Shown here: positions 54,118 through 63,836 of the stretch, in pieces | Numbering within the stretch: position 1 is the first letter of the stretch | Layout of the letters: each line of letters starts with the position of its first letter | Assembly: GCF_900289175.1 (NCBI RefSeq) | Contig: NZ_LT985747.1 | Span: forward strand, 2,011,912-2,075,911 | From: Paenibacillus faecalis | Lineage (GTDB): Bacteria > Bacillota > Bacilli > Paenibacillales > Paenibacillaceae | DNA: 64,000 bases | Reading direction: 5' to 3' | Notes under the pieces: model-generated | The model's input: the letters and a program-made list of their open reading frames with translations, nothing else | Databases searched by the model: none | What the model was told of the DNA's origin: nothing | Made by a program: the position numbers and the translations under genes

Positions 54118-54258
54118 TTAAAGACCACCCCAGCCATGGCCAAAAGCTGTGAATTTGTCTGGTTGTACGGAATCAGCAAAGCTAGCAATTGTTCCTACAT
54201 TAACAACGGTAACAAGTAAAGCAGCTGTGAGTAATAAGACTTTAACTTTCTTTTTCAT
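54118..54258 (-). CDS. secreted signalling pro-peptide, copy A (Alo/AimP-like)
   Basis: A 46-residue pro-peptide with the same signal region as copy B and the tail DSVQPDKFTAFGHGWGGL. The last 6-8 residues (GHGWGG or FGHGWGGL) resemble known short signals such as SHGRGG of the Paenibacillus AloP family (from memory). It has the same GAGGTGTATAAA site before the ATG and lies about 225 bases downstream of the receptor gene, as aimP lies behind aimR. That it is the ligand of that receptor is inferred. Confidence 0.75.
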   Translation of the reverse strand: MKKKVKVLLLTAALLVTVVNVGTIASFADSVQPDKFTAFGHGWGGL

Positions 54259-54272
54259 TTTATACACCTCAC
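54127..54272. repeat. direct repeat, copy A of the pro-peptide unit
   Basis: Partner of 53869-54014. The two copies diverge fully downstream of HGWG, so only the C-terminal residues and 3' region differ. Confidence 0.85.
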
Positions 54273-54485
54273 TAAAAGTATTTTGTATGTTGATTAACAC
54301 TTGATGTCCGCACAATGTTTATTTTAACTTATAAACCCAAATATTGTAATACCTATTCGGATTTTAAATCATAAAATTAGTGTTTTTTTTAAAATTGTTA
54401 AATTTCTAGACGTGACCAACTACTATAACTGTATCTAGTGTAGGAAATTATCAAAACCTCCAACATGACGAATAGCGGTAATAAA

Positions 54486-55874
54486 CTAGCCATGAGCTAT
54501 AAGAACCTTAGTTTTTCTTTTATTTTGACTTTGTATCTTGCTAACATACAATTTGTATTGGCTAATTTCTTCCGGTGATGGTAAATGCCTATACTGTTCA
54601 AAAAGAGTCATACATCGAATGATATTCTTATCACTGTTTATTTGAAGCGATAACTCTAGTCCTTGTAAAAGAAAATTAATGGCGTTCTTATAATTATTAC
54701 GGATATAATAAACACTCATTTCGATCAATAATTGGGCATATTGCTCTGTCATTATAGGTTTATTGTAAGGCTCCAGCCTATTAGAAAAGGTTTTATAGGA
54801 CAAATGACATTCAAAGCGCTTCAGAATATGATCAACATTAAAGTTATAAAAATTTGCTGCTAGAAGAATTTTATATATTGCTGTGGGAATTTCATATTCT
54901 ATCGTCGATATATAATTAACGTATTCGTCTAATACATCTAGATCTCCGGATAGCAATCGATATAGTAATCTGTTTGCTGCAGCCCACTCTTTAAACTGTG
55001 AAATAATGTTTGCAGATTCTTCCGATTTCTCTTTGATCCAGCTTCCATCCTCATATAGTGAAACATATTCTAAAGCTTTATCATATTGCTCATACTCTTC
55101 ATAGACGGTTGATCTAATAAGATAAGAATAAAGAATATAATAATAAATAGGATGTGTTGGACTATATTGATCAGTACGTTTCAAGCCAGTTTTTGATGAA
55201 TACATTATGTTTGCAAGGCGATGTAATTCCGTAGCTAGCGTTTCAACCTTGCTCCAGCGATGAAGGGAACCGAATACATGAGATAGCTGTTTGAGGGCAT
55301 CTAGTTGATGAGGGAGATCTAGCCGATCTATATAACATTCAAATATAGTAGCTGCCTTTAGATTATCGTCTAAATCATGGCCTATAGTCAGTTGGAATAT
55401 GCGATATTGACAAAGAGCGAGACGCTCTGAATGCTGGTATTTTTCACCCTCACTAATGATCTTGTATAGTATTAACGCAGAGTTTTTATAATCTTGGCGA
55501 AATAGTTCTTCGGCAACATCAAATAACTTTGGTATATATGTAAGATTTTCTAATAAATTACTCGCGATCCGTTTTACACAATCGGGACGGTTTAACTGGG
55601 CACTACGTAAAATAAAAGGATGAATGCGGCGCCAAGTAGGGGCAGATAGAGTGAAACATTCCTCGATATACATCTCAAAAAAGTAATCCTCTGGCAATCC
55701 CATAGCAGCAGTAATCCGTTCTAGTTCACCCATTGAGATCGGTTTTCGATCCTTTAAAATACGACTAAGAGATCCAGAGTTAATACCGGAACGATGAGAA
55801 AACTGAGAAATGGATAATTGCTCTCCATTCAAATGATCTTCTAATTTTGCTCCGATCGTGGTTGTCGGCCTCAA
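54486..55874 (-). CDS. RNPP-type peptide receptor (HTH + TPR, AimR/AloR-like)
   Basis: A 462-residue regulator. Residues 1-65 hold an HTH_3 domain (LSISQFSHRSGINSGSLSRIL). The rest, from about residue 100 on, is a chain of TPR-like helical repeats (FDVAEELFRQDYKNSALILYKII; YYIRNNYKNAINFLLQGLEL). This is the layout of PlcR, NprR and AimR; the MRPTTTIGAKLEDHLN start is common in Paenibacillus members. It binds a short peptide and changes DNA binding. The start is set at TTG 55874 after GGGGTG; GTG 55883 is possible. Confidence 0.82.
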   Translation of the reverse strand: MRPTTTIGAKLEDHLNGEQLSISQFSHRSGINSGSLSRILKDRKPISMGELERITAAMGLPEDYFFEMYIEECFTLSAPTWRRIHPFILRSAQLNRPDCVKRIASNLLENLTYIPKLFDVAEELFRQDYKNSALILYKIISEGEKYQHSERLALCQYRIFQLTIGHDLDDNLKAATIFECYIDRLDLPHQLDALKQLSHVFGSLHRWSKVETLATELHRLANIMYSSKTGLKRTDQYSPTHPIYYYILYSYLIRSTVYEEYEQYDKALEYVSLYEDGSWIKEKSEESANIISQFKEWAAANRLLYRLLSGDLDVLDEYVNYISTIEYEIPTAIYKILLAANFYNFNVDHILKRFECHLSYKTFSNRLEPYNKPIMTEQYAQLLIEMSVYYIRNNYKNAINFLLQGLELSLQINSDKNIIRCMTLFEQYRHLPSPEEISQYKLYVSKIQSQNKRKTKVLIAHG

Positions 55875-55883
55875 ACGTATCAC

Positions 55884-56282
55884 CCCACAGACTTTGTCCC
55901 CAAACCGCTACTAATATAGTAATTAATCACTGTTCAATTATTAATATATATATAAATTACAAAAATTGCAAATATAAACTACATTTTAACAAACTTAGTA
56001 TGAATTTATCAATTACTTCATCAAACAACGTAAAATCTATTAAATCATAAAATTTTTATATATAAATACGATAGATAACGCGAAAGCTAGGTAGCACACG
56101 GACTTTTCCAAGCAGGAAGCCTTTTAAAATTGCAAGAGACGACAGGGTTTTTTTCAATGTCTATTATGAAGGCACAAAATCAGTAGTTTTTCAAAGCTTC
56201 GCATGAATTTTAAATATTTATTTTTATAAACTTTAAATCTTTTTATCCATGAATACTCGTCATTCATAATGAGGTGTAATCA
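55884..56282. other. 400-base gap between the receptor and the sigma operon
   Basis: AT-rich sequence upstream of the receptor (55900-56060), then a less AT-rich stretch at 56070-56160 with GCGAAAGC, GGTAGCAC and GGAAGCC pieces and a run of seven T near 56151. The latter may be a structured RNA or leader of the sigma operon, but fits no class I know. No gene is seen. Confidence 0.4.
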
Positions 56283-56831
56283 ATGCAGACTGATGATGAA
56301 CTGATAAAGAAAATCCGGAAAGGAAACCAAAGCGCTATCGAGATCCTGATTCAACGTCACTACAAAGTGGTTTTTGCTTATATTTACAGAAACTTGGGCG
56401 ATTATCATATGGCATATGACTTGACGCAAGAAACATTTATGAAAATGGTAAGGAATATTCATTCCTATTCGAATAAAGGAAGCTTTCAATATTGGCTCTT
56501 GAAAATATCCTTGAATACTTGCAGAGATTACTTTAGGAGTCGCGCTTATCAAACTGCAAGCACATCCAGTCCTATCGATGAATCAGTTCTCGAAAACAAA
56601 CTGGAGGGGCATGATGCAATTGAGCAGAAGCTGGAAAGCAATCTGATCAGAAGTGCCATCATGGAGCTTCCATCTTACCAGCGTGAGGCGATCATCCTGC
56701 GTTACTATCATGATTTAAAGATCCAAAAGATCGCTGAAATCACGTCTGCTGGTGAATCTACCGTGAAATCTCGAATTAAACAGGGCTTATCCAAGGTGAA
56801 AACGATATTGGAAAGGAGACATGAAACATGA
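56283..56831 (+). CDS. ECF-type RNA polymerase sigma factor
   Basis: A 182-residue sigma-70 family factor. Region 2 is AYDLTQETFMKMVRNIHSY and region 4 is LPSYQREAIILRYYHDLKIQKIAEITSAGESTVKSRIKQG. ECF factors switch on envelope-stress genes. RBS GAGGTGTAATCA precedes the ATG. It overlaps the next gene by four bases, a common arrangement with a membrane partner that controls it. Confidence 0.88.
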   Translation: MQTDDELIKKIRKGNQSAIEILIQRHYKVVFAYIYRNLGDYHMAYDLTQETFMKMVRNIHSYSNKGSFQYWLLKISLNTCRDYFRSRAYQTASTSSPIDESVLENKLEGHDAIEQKLESNLIRSAIMELPSYQREAIILRYYHDLKIQKIAEITSAGESTVKSRIKQGLSKVKTILERRHET

Positions 56832-57655
56832 AAAAGAGAGAACAAGAATGGGATCTCCCTGAGGAGCCGTTTTCTAGTGATCATGAGGAAGTCATAAATC
56901 GTTTACACCAATATGAAGTGGACTTTCCGGATGAAGCAGAAATGAACCGTACTGTTGAAGCTGTAAAAATGTACATGACAGAAAACACTAATCGTCGCTC
57001 TCTTATAAAAGACCATGTTTTCAATATCATTCGTGTAGCCTTAATGGACATCACCTATATAAAACCACTGTACTGGATAGTTAGCATTTTGCTGTATACA
57101 GCCGGGATTCTATTTTACTGGACAGGACAAAATCCGTATTTCATTGTTCTTACCCTTTCTCCGTTACCGTTTATTCTGGGCATTTTTGAAATATTCAGAG
57201 GCAGGGATGAAGGTATGCTGGAACTTGAAATGTCCTTTAAGTTTAACGCAGCCAGTATGATGCTTAGCAAGCTTTTTATCATAGCCGTATTTAATATTTT
57301 GTTGAATAGCCTCCTTTCCGTTTACTTTGCCGTCGTTCAAGAAAATCTTAATCTGCTCCATATGACCATGTATTGGCTAACTCCATTCACAATGGTTTGC
57401 GGTCTTTCACTAATGATTGCAACGCGGGTTAGAAGAAATTATTCGGTCGCATGTTTGATATCAATCTGGATCATTCTGTGTCTATCTTTATTAAAAATCC
57501 CAGCTTTGGAAGACAAGTTAACGACGATGAACAAAGCTGCTTATGCCTTGCTCATTGTACTTGGAACTGTGCTATTCATCATCCAAATCAAACTTTTGTT
57601 TTCAAAGACAACATCTTATTTTGAAAGGAATGTTCGCCTTGAAACTAACTATTAG
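56828..57655 (+). CDS. membrane protein, probable sigma-factor partner/anti-sigma
   Basis: A 275-residue protein. The first 75 residues are soluble and acidic (EEVINRLHQYEVDFPDEAEMN), followed by six hydrophobic segments. The position directly behind an ECF sigma gene and the soluble N-terminus fit an anti-sigma factor, but a classic zinc anti-sigma motif is not seen. The end overlaps the ABC ATPase gene by 17 bases. Confidence 0.65.
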   Translation: MKKREQEWDLPEEPFSSDHEEVINRLHQYEVDFPDEAEMNRTVEAVKMYMTENTNRRSLIKDHVFNIIRVALMDITYIKPLYWIVSILLYTAGILFYWTGQNPYFIVLTLSPLPFILGIFEIFRGRDEGMLELEMSFKFNAASMMLSKLFIIAVFNILLNSLLSVYFAVVQENLNLLHMTMYWLTPFTMVCGLSLMIATRVRRNYSVACLISIWIILCLSLLKIPALEDKLTTMNKAAYALLIVLGTVLFIIQIKLLFSKTTSYFERNVRLETNY

Positions 57656-58538
57656 TGGCCTCTCCAGAACATATAAGGATAAAGCAGCAATCGATGATGT
57701 ATCCGCTGAACTTACAGCTGGCGTATATGGACTGGTTGGACCAAACGGTGCCGGAAAAACAACGTTGATGCGTATGCTGGCTGATGTTCTTAAACCATCC
57801 CAGGGTACGATTCAACTCGATGATGAAGATATACGGTTTATGGATTACAGATACAGAGAGCTGATCGGCTATTTGCCACAGGATTGCGAATTTTACAGTT
57901 ATTTTACGGCCAACCGCTTTCTGAAATATGTTTCTGCACTTAAGGGACTGAATGAAAAGCACGCAAAAGGGAAGATCGATGATTTATTGCGTCTCGTTAA
58001 TCTGAGCAAGGAGAAGCATAAAAAAATCGGCAGCTTTTCCGGTGGAATGAAACGCAGGTTAGGCATTGCTCAGGCCCTTTTAAATGACCCGAAAGTTCTG
58101 ATCTTGGATGAGCCTACCTCTGGACTTGATCCAAAGGAAAGGGTTCGATTCCGAAATCTTCTATCAGATATTTCAGAGGATCGGATCGTTATTTTATCGA
58201 CTCATATCATTTCTGATATTGAATATATCGCTAAGGAAGTTCTGGTGTTAAAAGAGGGGAAGTTGATCATTCAGGAGACACCGGAAAAGATACTTCATGA
58301 GTTGAACGATAAGGTATGGCATGTTACGGTGCCTGCTCATGAAATAAATCTACTTGAGCAAAGATTTACGGTAGGAAACTTGATGCGAAAAGGAAAGGAA
58401 GTCGAAGCAAGAATCATATCCGAAACCAAACCATTACCTACCGCTGTTGTACAGACGCCAAGACTGGAAGATATTTATTTATATTATTTTGGAGAAAGCC
58501 TCGATGAATATGACGAAGAAATGGAGGCTTTCAAATGA
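57639..58538 (+). CDS. ABC transporter ATP-binding protein
   Basis: A 299-residue ATPase with Walker A GLVGPNGAGKTTLMRML, signature GSFSGGMKRRLGIA and Walker B KVLILDEPTSGLD. The start is TTG 57639 after GAAAGGA, giving MKLTISGLSRTYKD. It works with the two following permeases. The sigma-linked context suggests export of a compound acting on the envelope or lipid/peptide efflux; substrate unknown. Confidence 0.86.
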   Translation: MKLTISGLSRTYKDKAAIDDVSAELTAGVYGLVGPNGAGKTTLMRMLADVLKPSQGTIQLDDEDIRFMDYRYRELIGYLPQDCEFYSYFTANRFLKYVSALKGLNEKHAKGKIDDLLRLVNLSKEKHKKIGSFSGGMKRRLGIAQALLNDPKVLILDEPTSGLDPKERVRFRNLLSDISEDRIVILSTHIISDIEYIAKEVLVLKEGKLIIQETPEKILHELNDKVWHVTVPAHEINLLEQRFTVGNLMRKGKEVEARIISETKPLPTAVVQTPRLEDIYLYYFGESLDEYDEEMEAFK

Positions 58539-59551
58539 ATCTGATCAAGCATGAGGTTTATAAAGTTTTTAGCCAAAAAGTGATCTATGTTGCTTTAGCC
58601 GTTTTTTCAGCTTTATGTCTCTTTGATTTTTATTCGAGCAACGATATATCGCTGCATCAAAAAACAAGGGAAGTTTACAAGTCGCTGGAAGGAAAGACAA
58701 CGGAAGAGAGAATTGCCTGGGCCAAAAGGGAATACGAAGAAATAAAAAAACGCCCGAACGGAGAGCAGGATGATGAAACGACTGCAAGAACGAAGGTTGC
58801 AATTAATATTCTGAATTCGGATAACCCCGGAAATGAAGAGCTTTACGATCTTCAAAGCTGGAAGAATATAATCAGATTCACTGATCATGTTGGTTTTTAT
58901 TTTATAGGCGGGCTAGTCATTTTAGGATTATCTAATATATTCAGCTATGAATACAACACCCGAATGGATAGTTTAATATTCAGCAGCAAGCATGGCCGCC
59001 GGAGAATCACGCTGGCGAAAGTCGCTGCAGTTGCCGTTTATTGTTCAGCTGTTTGTTTGTTTTTTTCTTGCCTGGTGTTTGTTCTGAATGGCTCCTTTTT
59101 AGGTTTAGATGGTTGGAACACACCGTTAGAGACCATGGTATCTTTCTATATGCATACATCTTTTGAAGGACCAATATGGCTCTTTTACGGGATGCAACAA
59201 CTCTATGTGATCGCAGGCAGCATAATGCTCGGCTTACTGGTCACCTTTCTATCATCATTTACCAAGTTTCCGCTCATTCCGGCATTTATCGCTGGTTTCA
59301 TATTTTTGCTTCCTGATGTGTTAAGTAAGACGGCCATCAACATTCCATATTTTACAGATTTCGTTGCTATAACATTTAAATATAACGAACTTGTCAGAAT
59401 GGAGAGGTTGGGAGGTCCTGATTTTGTAACCTACGATATTTTTGGGATACCGATGAGCTTTGAATTATATGTGCTTATTCTGATGATCGTCTTATTCACC
59501 GTTTCTTGCTTGTGTATCGATTACAAGGTCAGAAAGCGACAGGTGATTTAA
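58535..59551 (+). CDS. ABC-2 type permease with large external loop
   Basis: A 338-residue membrane protein. After the first helix (residues 12-28) there is a charged loop of about 85 residues (EGKTTEERIAWAKREYEEI), then five helices. SYEYNTRMDSLIFSSKHGRRRITLAK is a conserved cytoplasmic stretch also found in the next gene. It overlaps the ATPase by four bases. Confidence 0.8.
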   Translation: MNLIKHEVYKVFSQKVIYVALAVFSALCLFDFYSSNDISLHQKTREVYKSLEGKTTEERIAWAKREYEEIKKRPNGEQDDETTARTKVAINILNSDNPGNEELYDLQSWKNIIRFTDHVGFYFIGGLVILGLSNIFSYEYNTRMDSLIFSSKHGRRRITLAKVAAVAVYCSAVCLFFSCLVFVLNGSFLGLDGWNTPLETMVSFYMHTSFEGPIWLFYGMQQLYVIAGSIMLGLLVTFLSSFTKFPLIPAFIAGFIFLLPDVLSKTAINIPYFTDFVAITFKYNELVRMERLGGPDFVTYDIFGIPMSFELYVLILMIVLFTVSCLCIDYKVRKRQVI

Positions 59552-60358
59552 ATGGGCAGTCTTGTTAAACATGAGCTATATAAAATCGGTTCTAACAAAA
59601 TAGCACTATCTATAACTTTTCTGTTTGTTCCTATCTATATTTATTTTACATATTTACACTATACCTGGAATCCACAAGCAATTGCCTGGGAGCGAATTGT
59701 CGACTTCCCGTACAGCATAGGCTCTATGTTTGAGGGAATCATCATAATCCTTGCCTTATCCAGTTCTTTCACACAAGAATATGCATTCCAAATGGACTCG
59801 ATCATCCGAAGTACAAAATATGGGAGAACACAAGCTGTCACAGCGAAAATCATAGCAGCGCTATTTTTCATTACGATAGTAGTTCTTGGATTTTGGTTCA
59901 TGAATATCGGTGTTAACATCTGGATGGCTGGCGGGATAGCCGGAATGTCCTTGCCTTTATATGAACTTGAAAGGTATGTTCAATCACCTTATTCAATGAG
60001 CGTTTGGCAATACTGCCTCATTCAAATATTAACGAATCTGCTAGGCTGTATCGTTTTAAGCCTGTTTACTTTATTTCTTTCGGTTAGAAATAAATCGATT
60101 TTAGTCGTGTTTTTTATAAGCGGAATCGTATTTGTCATCCCTTTCCTGATACACAATTTTTCAGAGCTGTCCCTTATATGGGGGATGAAAAATCTGCTAT
60201 TCACCGATTTGATGAGAGTTGAAAATATGTTTAACCGCCCTAGATTTATATATAAGGGTGATTGGACTGTCAATATAAATATTTGGTTTTTTTATGTTTA
60301 TATTTGTTCGCTATCGATGTTTTTTCTATTAAATATTCACCAAAGGGGAGGGAGGTAG
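59552..60358 (+). CDS. ABC-2 type permease, second subunit
   Basis: A 268-residue protein with six helices. TQEYAFQMDSIIRSTKYGRTQAVTAK matches the loop of the first permease, so they are paralogues. It starts immediately at the base after the previous stop, with AGGTG as ribosome site. It is the last gene of the sigma operon. Confidence 0.8.
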   Translation: MGSLVKHELYKIGSNKIALSITFLFVPIYIYFTYLHYTWNPQAIAWERIVDFPYSIGSMFEGIIIILALSSSFTQEYAFQMDSIIRSTKYGRTQAVTAKIIAALFFITIVVLGFWFMNIGVNIWMAGGIAGMSLPLYELERYVQSPYSMSVWQYCLIQILTNLLGCIVLSLFTLFLSVRNKSILVVFFISGIVFVIPFLIHNFSELSLIWGMKNLLFTDLMRVENMFNRPRFIYKGDWTVNINIWFFYVYICSLSMFFLLNIHQRGGR

Positions 60359-60570
60359 AATTATCTTTAGGTATATTGTTGTTCTGTTGAACCGACGATG
60401 AAGTGTCAGGTTTTTTCCGATTTATGCAGAGACTTAAGTCTTATATGTTTGTGAAAATTAGTTTTTATTGCTCATGTTCGTATAACCCCATATTGCCGAT
60501 ATTACTTTTTGACGTTCATTAATAGAGAACGTTGATCTGCACGAACAAGCATAAGGAGGCTATTACAAAC

Positions 60571-63500
60571 ATGAGACAAAACGTATGGAAAGGAATCGCA
60601 TCTGCCTTGGTGGCTGTAACCGTCATCGTCAGTCCACTAGGCCAATCGGCTGCTGTGCATGCTACTTCCACGGAAGAAAAGCTAGCATATACGCAGTTGC
60701 ATCCAAGCGGTGGATGGACCCAAACAGAAGACATGAGGCCAGGTGCACCATTAGGAGCGGAGCTGCCGGTTGCAGGTGCCGTGGAAGCGGGCATTGCGGA
60801 ACCGCAGCAGGTAGAAACGCAGCAGAGTACACCGCAACAAGGTACCCGCTCTACATACAGCATGGCTTATTTGAACTCGCTGCCGTACGAGGAGCTTGTG
60901 AACGTGTTGGCAAGCATTGAATGGCATCAAATTCCTGAATTATTTAAATATAACGAAGATACTCGTCGATTTTATGCAGACGAAGCACGTTTTCAAGCCA
61001 TTGTAGACGGCTTGGAGGAGAGCGGCAGGCGCTTTACAGCAGAAAACCACCAAGGTATTCCGACTTTGGTAGAGGTACTTCGTTCCGGTTATTATTTGGG
61101 ATACTACAACCAAGAATTGAATTATCTTGATCAGAGTCAGGAGAAAGTGCTGCCAGCATTGAAGGCCATTACGGAAAACCCGAATTTTAATTGGGGAACA
61201 CCTGTGCAGAGCCAGGTCATTAACTCAGCAGGGAAAATGATATCGAATTCTACGGTAACCCCAGAAATTATTAATAATTTGACAGGTGTAATCGAGCGGT
61301 TTACCGACTATGCAGACGAGTATGGTGGTGATCGGGCGGCAAGCGAGGCATATTATAGTCTCTTGCAAGGGATCGGTTATGTGCTGATGTGGCGTACGGA
61401 GCCAGCGCAAGAAGTGGCTTTCAAGGGAGCGATCGATCCATATTTGGAACAGTTGTTCCGCATGGCCAAAAATGGACCGAAATCACCGGAAAAGCTATGG
61501 CTGACGAGCAACGCGATTTATTATTCGGGCTCGCTTGCGCAGTACTACAGTGATCCGCGGCAAGTGAATCGTGTGCTGACGGATGTTATGCAGACGGTGC
61601 CTAAGTTAAGCGAGTTATATTTCGTCGCTGCCGAGCAAATTGAGCAGCATTTCTCAGGAACCGATGCGGATAACAGACGGATTGACATGGCTGTACTGAA
61701 GCAGCAAGGTAAGGAGTATTATCTGCCGCAGCGATTCGAGTTTGATGACGGTCAATTTGTATTCCAGACAGGGGACAAGCTGAGCAAGGAGCAAATTGAA
61801 CGTTTGTACTGGGCGGCTAAAGAAGTTCAAGCCCAATTCTACCGCGTGATCGGCAACGATCAAGCGCTGGAACAAGGAAATACGGATGATGTATTGACGG
61901 TTGTTATTTATAACAATCCGGATGAATACCGAATGAACCGACATTTATACGGATATGAAACGGAAAATGGCGGAATTTACATCGAGGGCGACGGAACGTT
62001 TTTCACGTATGATCGAACGATCGAGCAGAGCATTTATAGCCTGGAAGAATTGTTCCGTCACGAATTCACCCACTACTTGCAAGGTCGGTACGAGGTGCCG
62101 GGGATGTGGGGCCGGGGACCACTTTATAGCGGAGGTCGCATGCAGTGGTTTGACGAAGGCGGTGCCGAGTTTTTCGCTGGTGCAACGCGGACAGAAGGGA
62201 TTCAGCCACGTAAGTCCGTTGTGGGCAACTTAAGATACGACAGTCCGGAGCGGCGTATGTCCGTATCGGATACAGTTAATGCGCAGTACGGATCGTGGAA
62301 TTTTTACAATTATGCGTTTGCCTTGTACGACTATCTGTACCAGAACGACTTTACGACACTTGACCGGATTCATGATGCTATCAGGCTCAACGATGCTAGA
62401 GCTTATGAAGATGTTCTTACAGCCATGAGCAGCGATGCAAGCTTGAATGAGTGGTTTCAGCGCGACATTGATGAGCAGGTCGCCAGCTATGACAATTTGA
62501 CGGTGCCACTTGTGGCGGACGACTATTTGCGTATGCCGGAGCCAAAGCAAGTAGCGGAAATCTATAAAGAAATTACATCTGCAGCACGATTGAGTAATGT
62601 AAGCACGCAGGAGCGAAATTCTGATTTCTTCCGCACGTTTGAGCTTCGCGGTACGTATACCGGCGCCGCTTCCAAAGGAGAAATGCAGGATTGGCAGACG
62701 ATGAATCGTCTGACTGACGACTTGTTGCTCAAGCTGACGGATCATCCGTGGGACGGGTACAAAACCGTAACCGCCTATTTCACAAATTACCGTGTGGATG
62801 GGAATGGGCGTTTTGTTTACGATCTTGTATTCCATGGTAAATTGCCGGTGAGTGAGGATCGCGGGAATGAAGGAAATGAAGGCAGTGACGGCAATAAAGG
62901 CGATGACGGCAGCAAGCAGTCCAATACAGACCAGGAACCGAACGATTCATGGGAACAAGCGGTTTATTTGGATGCAAAAGGAACAGTCGTATCAGGCACA
63001 ATGAACGATACGGATCGCATGGATGTGTATCGCTTTGATGTCAAGCAGGCCGGCGACTGGATGGTTGATTTGCAAACGGAACAGAAGCGAAGTGTCGCTT
63101 GGCTGCTTTACCATGAGTCGGATATGAACAACTATGCAGCTTATCCTACCCATATGGAAGGAACTAGCGCAGCAGGTTCTGTGAAGGCCATGCCGGGTAC
63201 TTATTACTTATTTGTATATACGATTGCACCAGGAGAGCAGCCTTACCGTGTGCTCGTGCAACCGGGAACATTGACCGAGTCTGAGACGCAGCCGGAAGCA
63301 GAACCGGTAAATCCTCCGTTCGAGGAATCGGAACCGAATGATAAAGCTGAAACAGCTAATGGACCCGTAGCTTTGGGCCGGACGATCACCGGAGCACTTA
63401 CAGGAGAGGACTATCATGATATTTTTGCGATTGATGTAAGTCATCCATCTGAGCTTCACATTGAGTTGGAGCAGCAAGTTGGCGATAGTGCGAACTGGAT

Positions 63501-63660
63501 GCTGTTTCGAGAAGGTGATATGAAGAATCCAGTTTCATATCCGAACACATTCGAAGACAATCGTCTGAGCTCGGATTATGAAGCGGCTTCAGGACGATAT
63601 TATGTTTATGTCTATAACTATGGCAATAAAGATGTTCACTACACGTTGCAGATTCAATAA
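60571..63660 (+). CDS. secreted microbial collagenase (M9B)
   Basis: A 1029-residue exported protease that degrades collagen. A signal peptide of about 30 residues is followed by the M9 activator domain (YLNSLPYEELVNVLASIEW). The catalytic site is H497-E-F-T-H501, with Glu529 in WFDEGGAEFF; the His-to-Glu distance of 32 equals that of ClostridiumColG. After a Gly/Asp/Asn-rich linker at about 770-785, two PPC-type domains start at EPNDSWEQA and EPNDKAETA; no PKD domain is seen. Start at 60571 after AAGGAGG. Confidence 0.92.
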   Translation: MRQNVWKGIASALVAVTVIVSPLGQSAAVHATSTEEKLAYTQLHPSGGWTQTEDMRPGAPLGAELPVAGAVEAGIAEPQQVETQQSTPQQGTRSTYSMAYLNSLPYEELVNVLASIEWHQIPELFKYNEDTRRFYADEARFQAIVDGLEESGRRFTAENHQGIPTLVEVLRSGYYLGYYNQELNYLDQSQEKVLPALKAITENPNFNWGTPVQSQVINSAGKMISNSTVTPEIINNLTGVIERFTDYADEYGGDRAASEAYYSLLQGIGYVLMWRTEPAQEVAFKGAIDPYLEQLFRMAKNGPKSPEKLWLTSNAIYYSGSLAQYYSDPRQVNRVLTDVMQTVPKLSELYFVAAEQIEQHFSGTDADNRRIDMAVLKQQGKEYYLPQRFEFDDGQFVFQTGDKLSKEQIERLYWAAKEVQAQFYRVIGNDQALEQGNTDDVLTVVIYNNPDEYRMNRHLYGYETENGGIYIEGDGTFFTYDRTIEQSIYSLEELFRHEFTHYLQGRYEVPGMWGRGPLYSGGRMQWFDEGGAEFFAGATRTEGIQPRKSVVGNLRYDSPERRMSVSDTVNAQYGSWNFYNYAFALYDYLYQNDFTTLDRIHDAIRLNDARAYEDVLTAMSSDASLNEWFQRDIDEQVASYDNLTVPLVADDYLRMPEPKQVAEIYKEITSAARLSNVSTQERNSDFFRTFELRGTYTGAASKGEMQDWQTMNRLTDDLLLKLTDHPWDGYKTVTAYFTNYRVDGNGRFVYDLVFHGKLPVSEDRGNEGNEGSDGNKGDDGSKQSNTDQEPNDSWEQAVYLDAKGTVVSGTMNDTDRMDVYRFDVKQAGDWMVDLQTEQKRSVAWLLYHESDMNNYAAYPTHMEGTSAAGSVKAMPGTYYLFVYTIAPGEQPYRVLVQPGTLTESETQPEAEPVNPPFEESEPNDKAETANGPVALGRTITGALTGEDYHDIFAIDVSHPSELHIELEQQVGDSANWMLFREGDMKNPVSYPNTFEDNRLSSDYEAASGRYYVYVYNYGNKDVHYTLQIQ

Positions 63661-63689
63661 TTAAACACGAAACTCAATCATTTGATTTA

Positions 63690-63731
63690 CCTCCTGCTAG
63701 CGCCCTTAAGGCCACGGCAGGAGGTTTTTTT
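63690..63731 (+). terminator. collagenase terminator
   Basis: CCTCCTGC and GCAGGAGG pair over a 20-base loop, followed by seven T. Confidence 0.85.
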
Positions 63732-63836
63732 GCTAAGAGATCACGTACTACTTGAAAAATCTGACTTAACAATTACCGGTAATCGGTCGATAAATAATAT
63801 ATGCAATCAGGAATTAATCAACATAGGAGGGTGAAT

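Noticed and set aside
62230..62835. 201-codon minus-strand frame inside the collagenase gene
   Set aside because: Shadow of the collagenase coding sequence; no ribosome site or recognisable domain.
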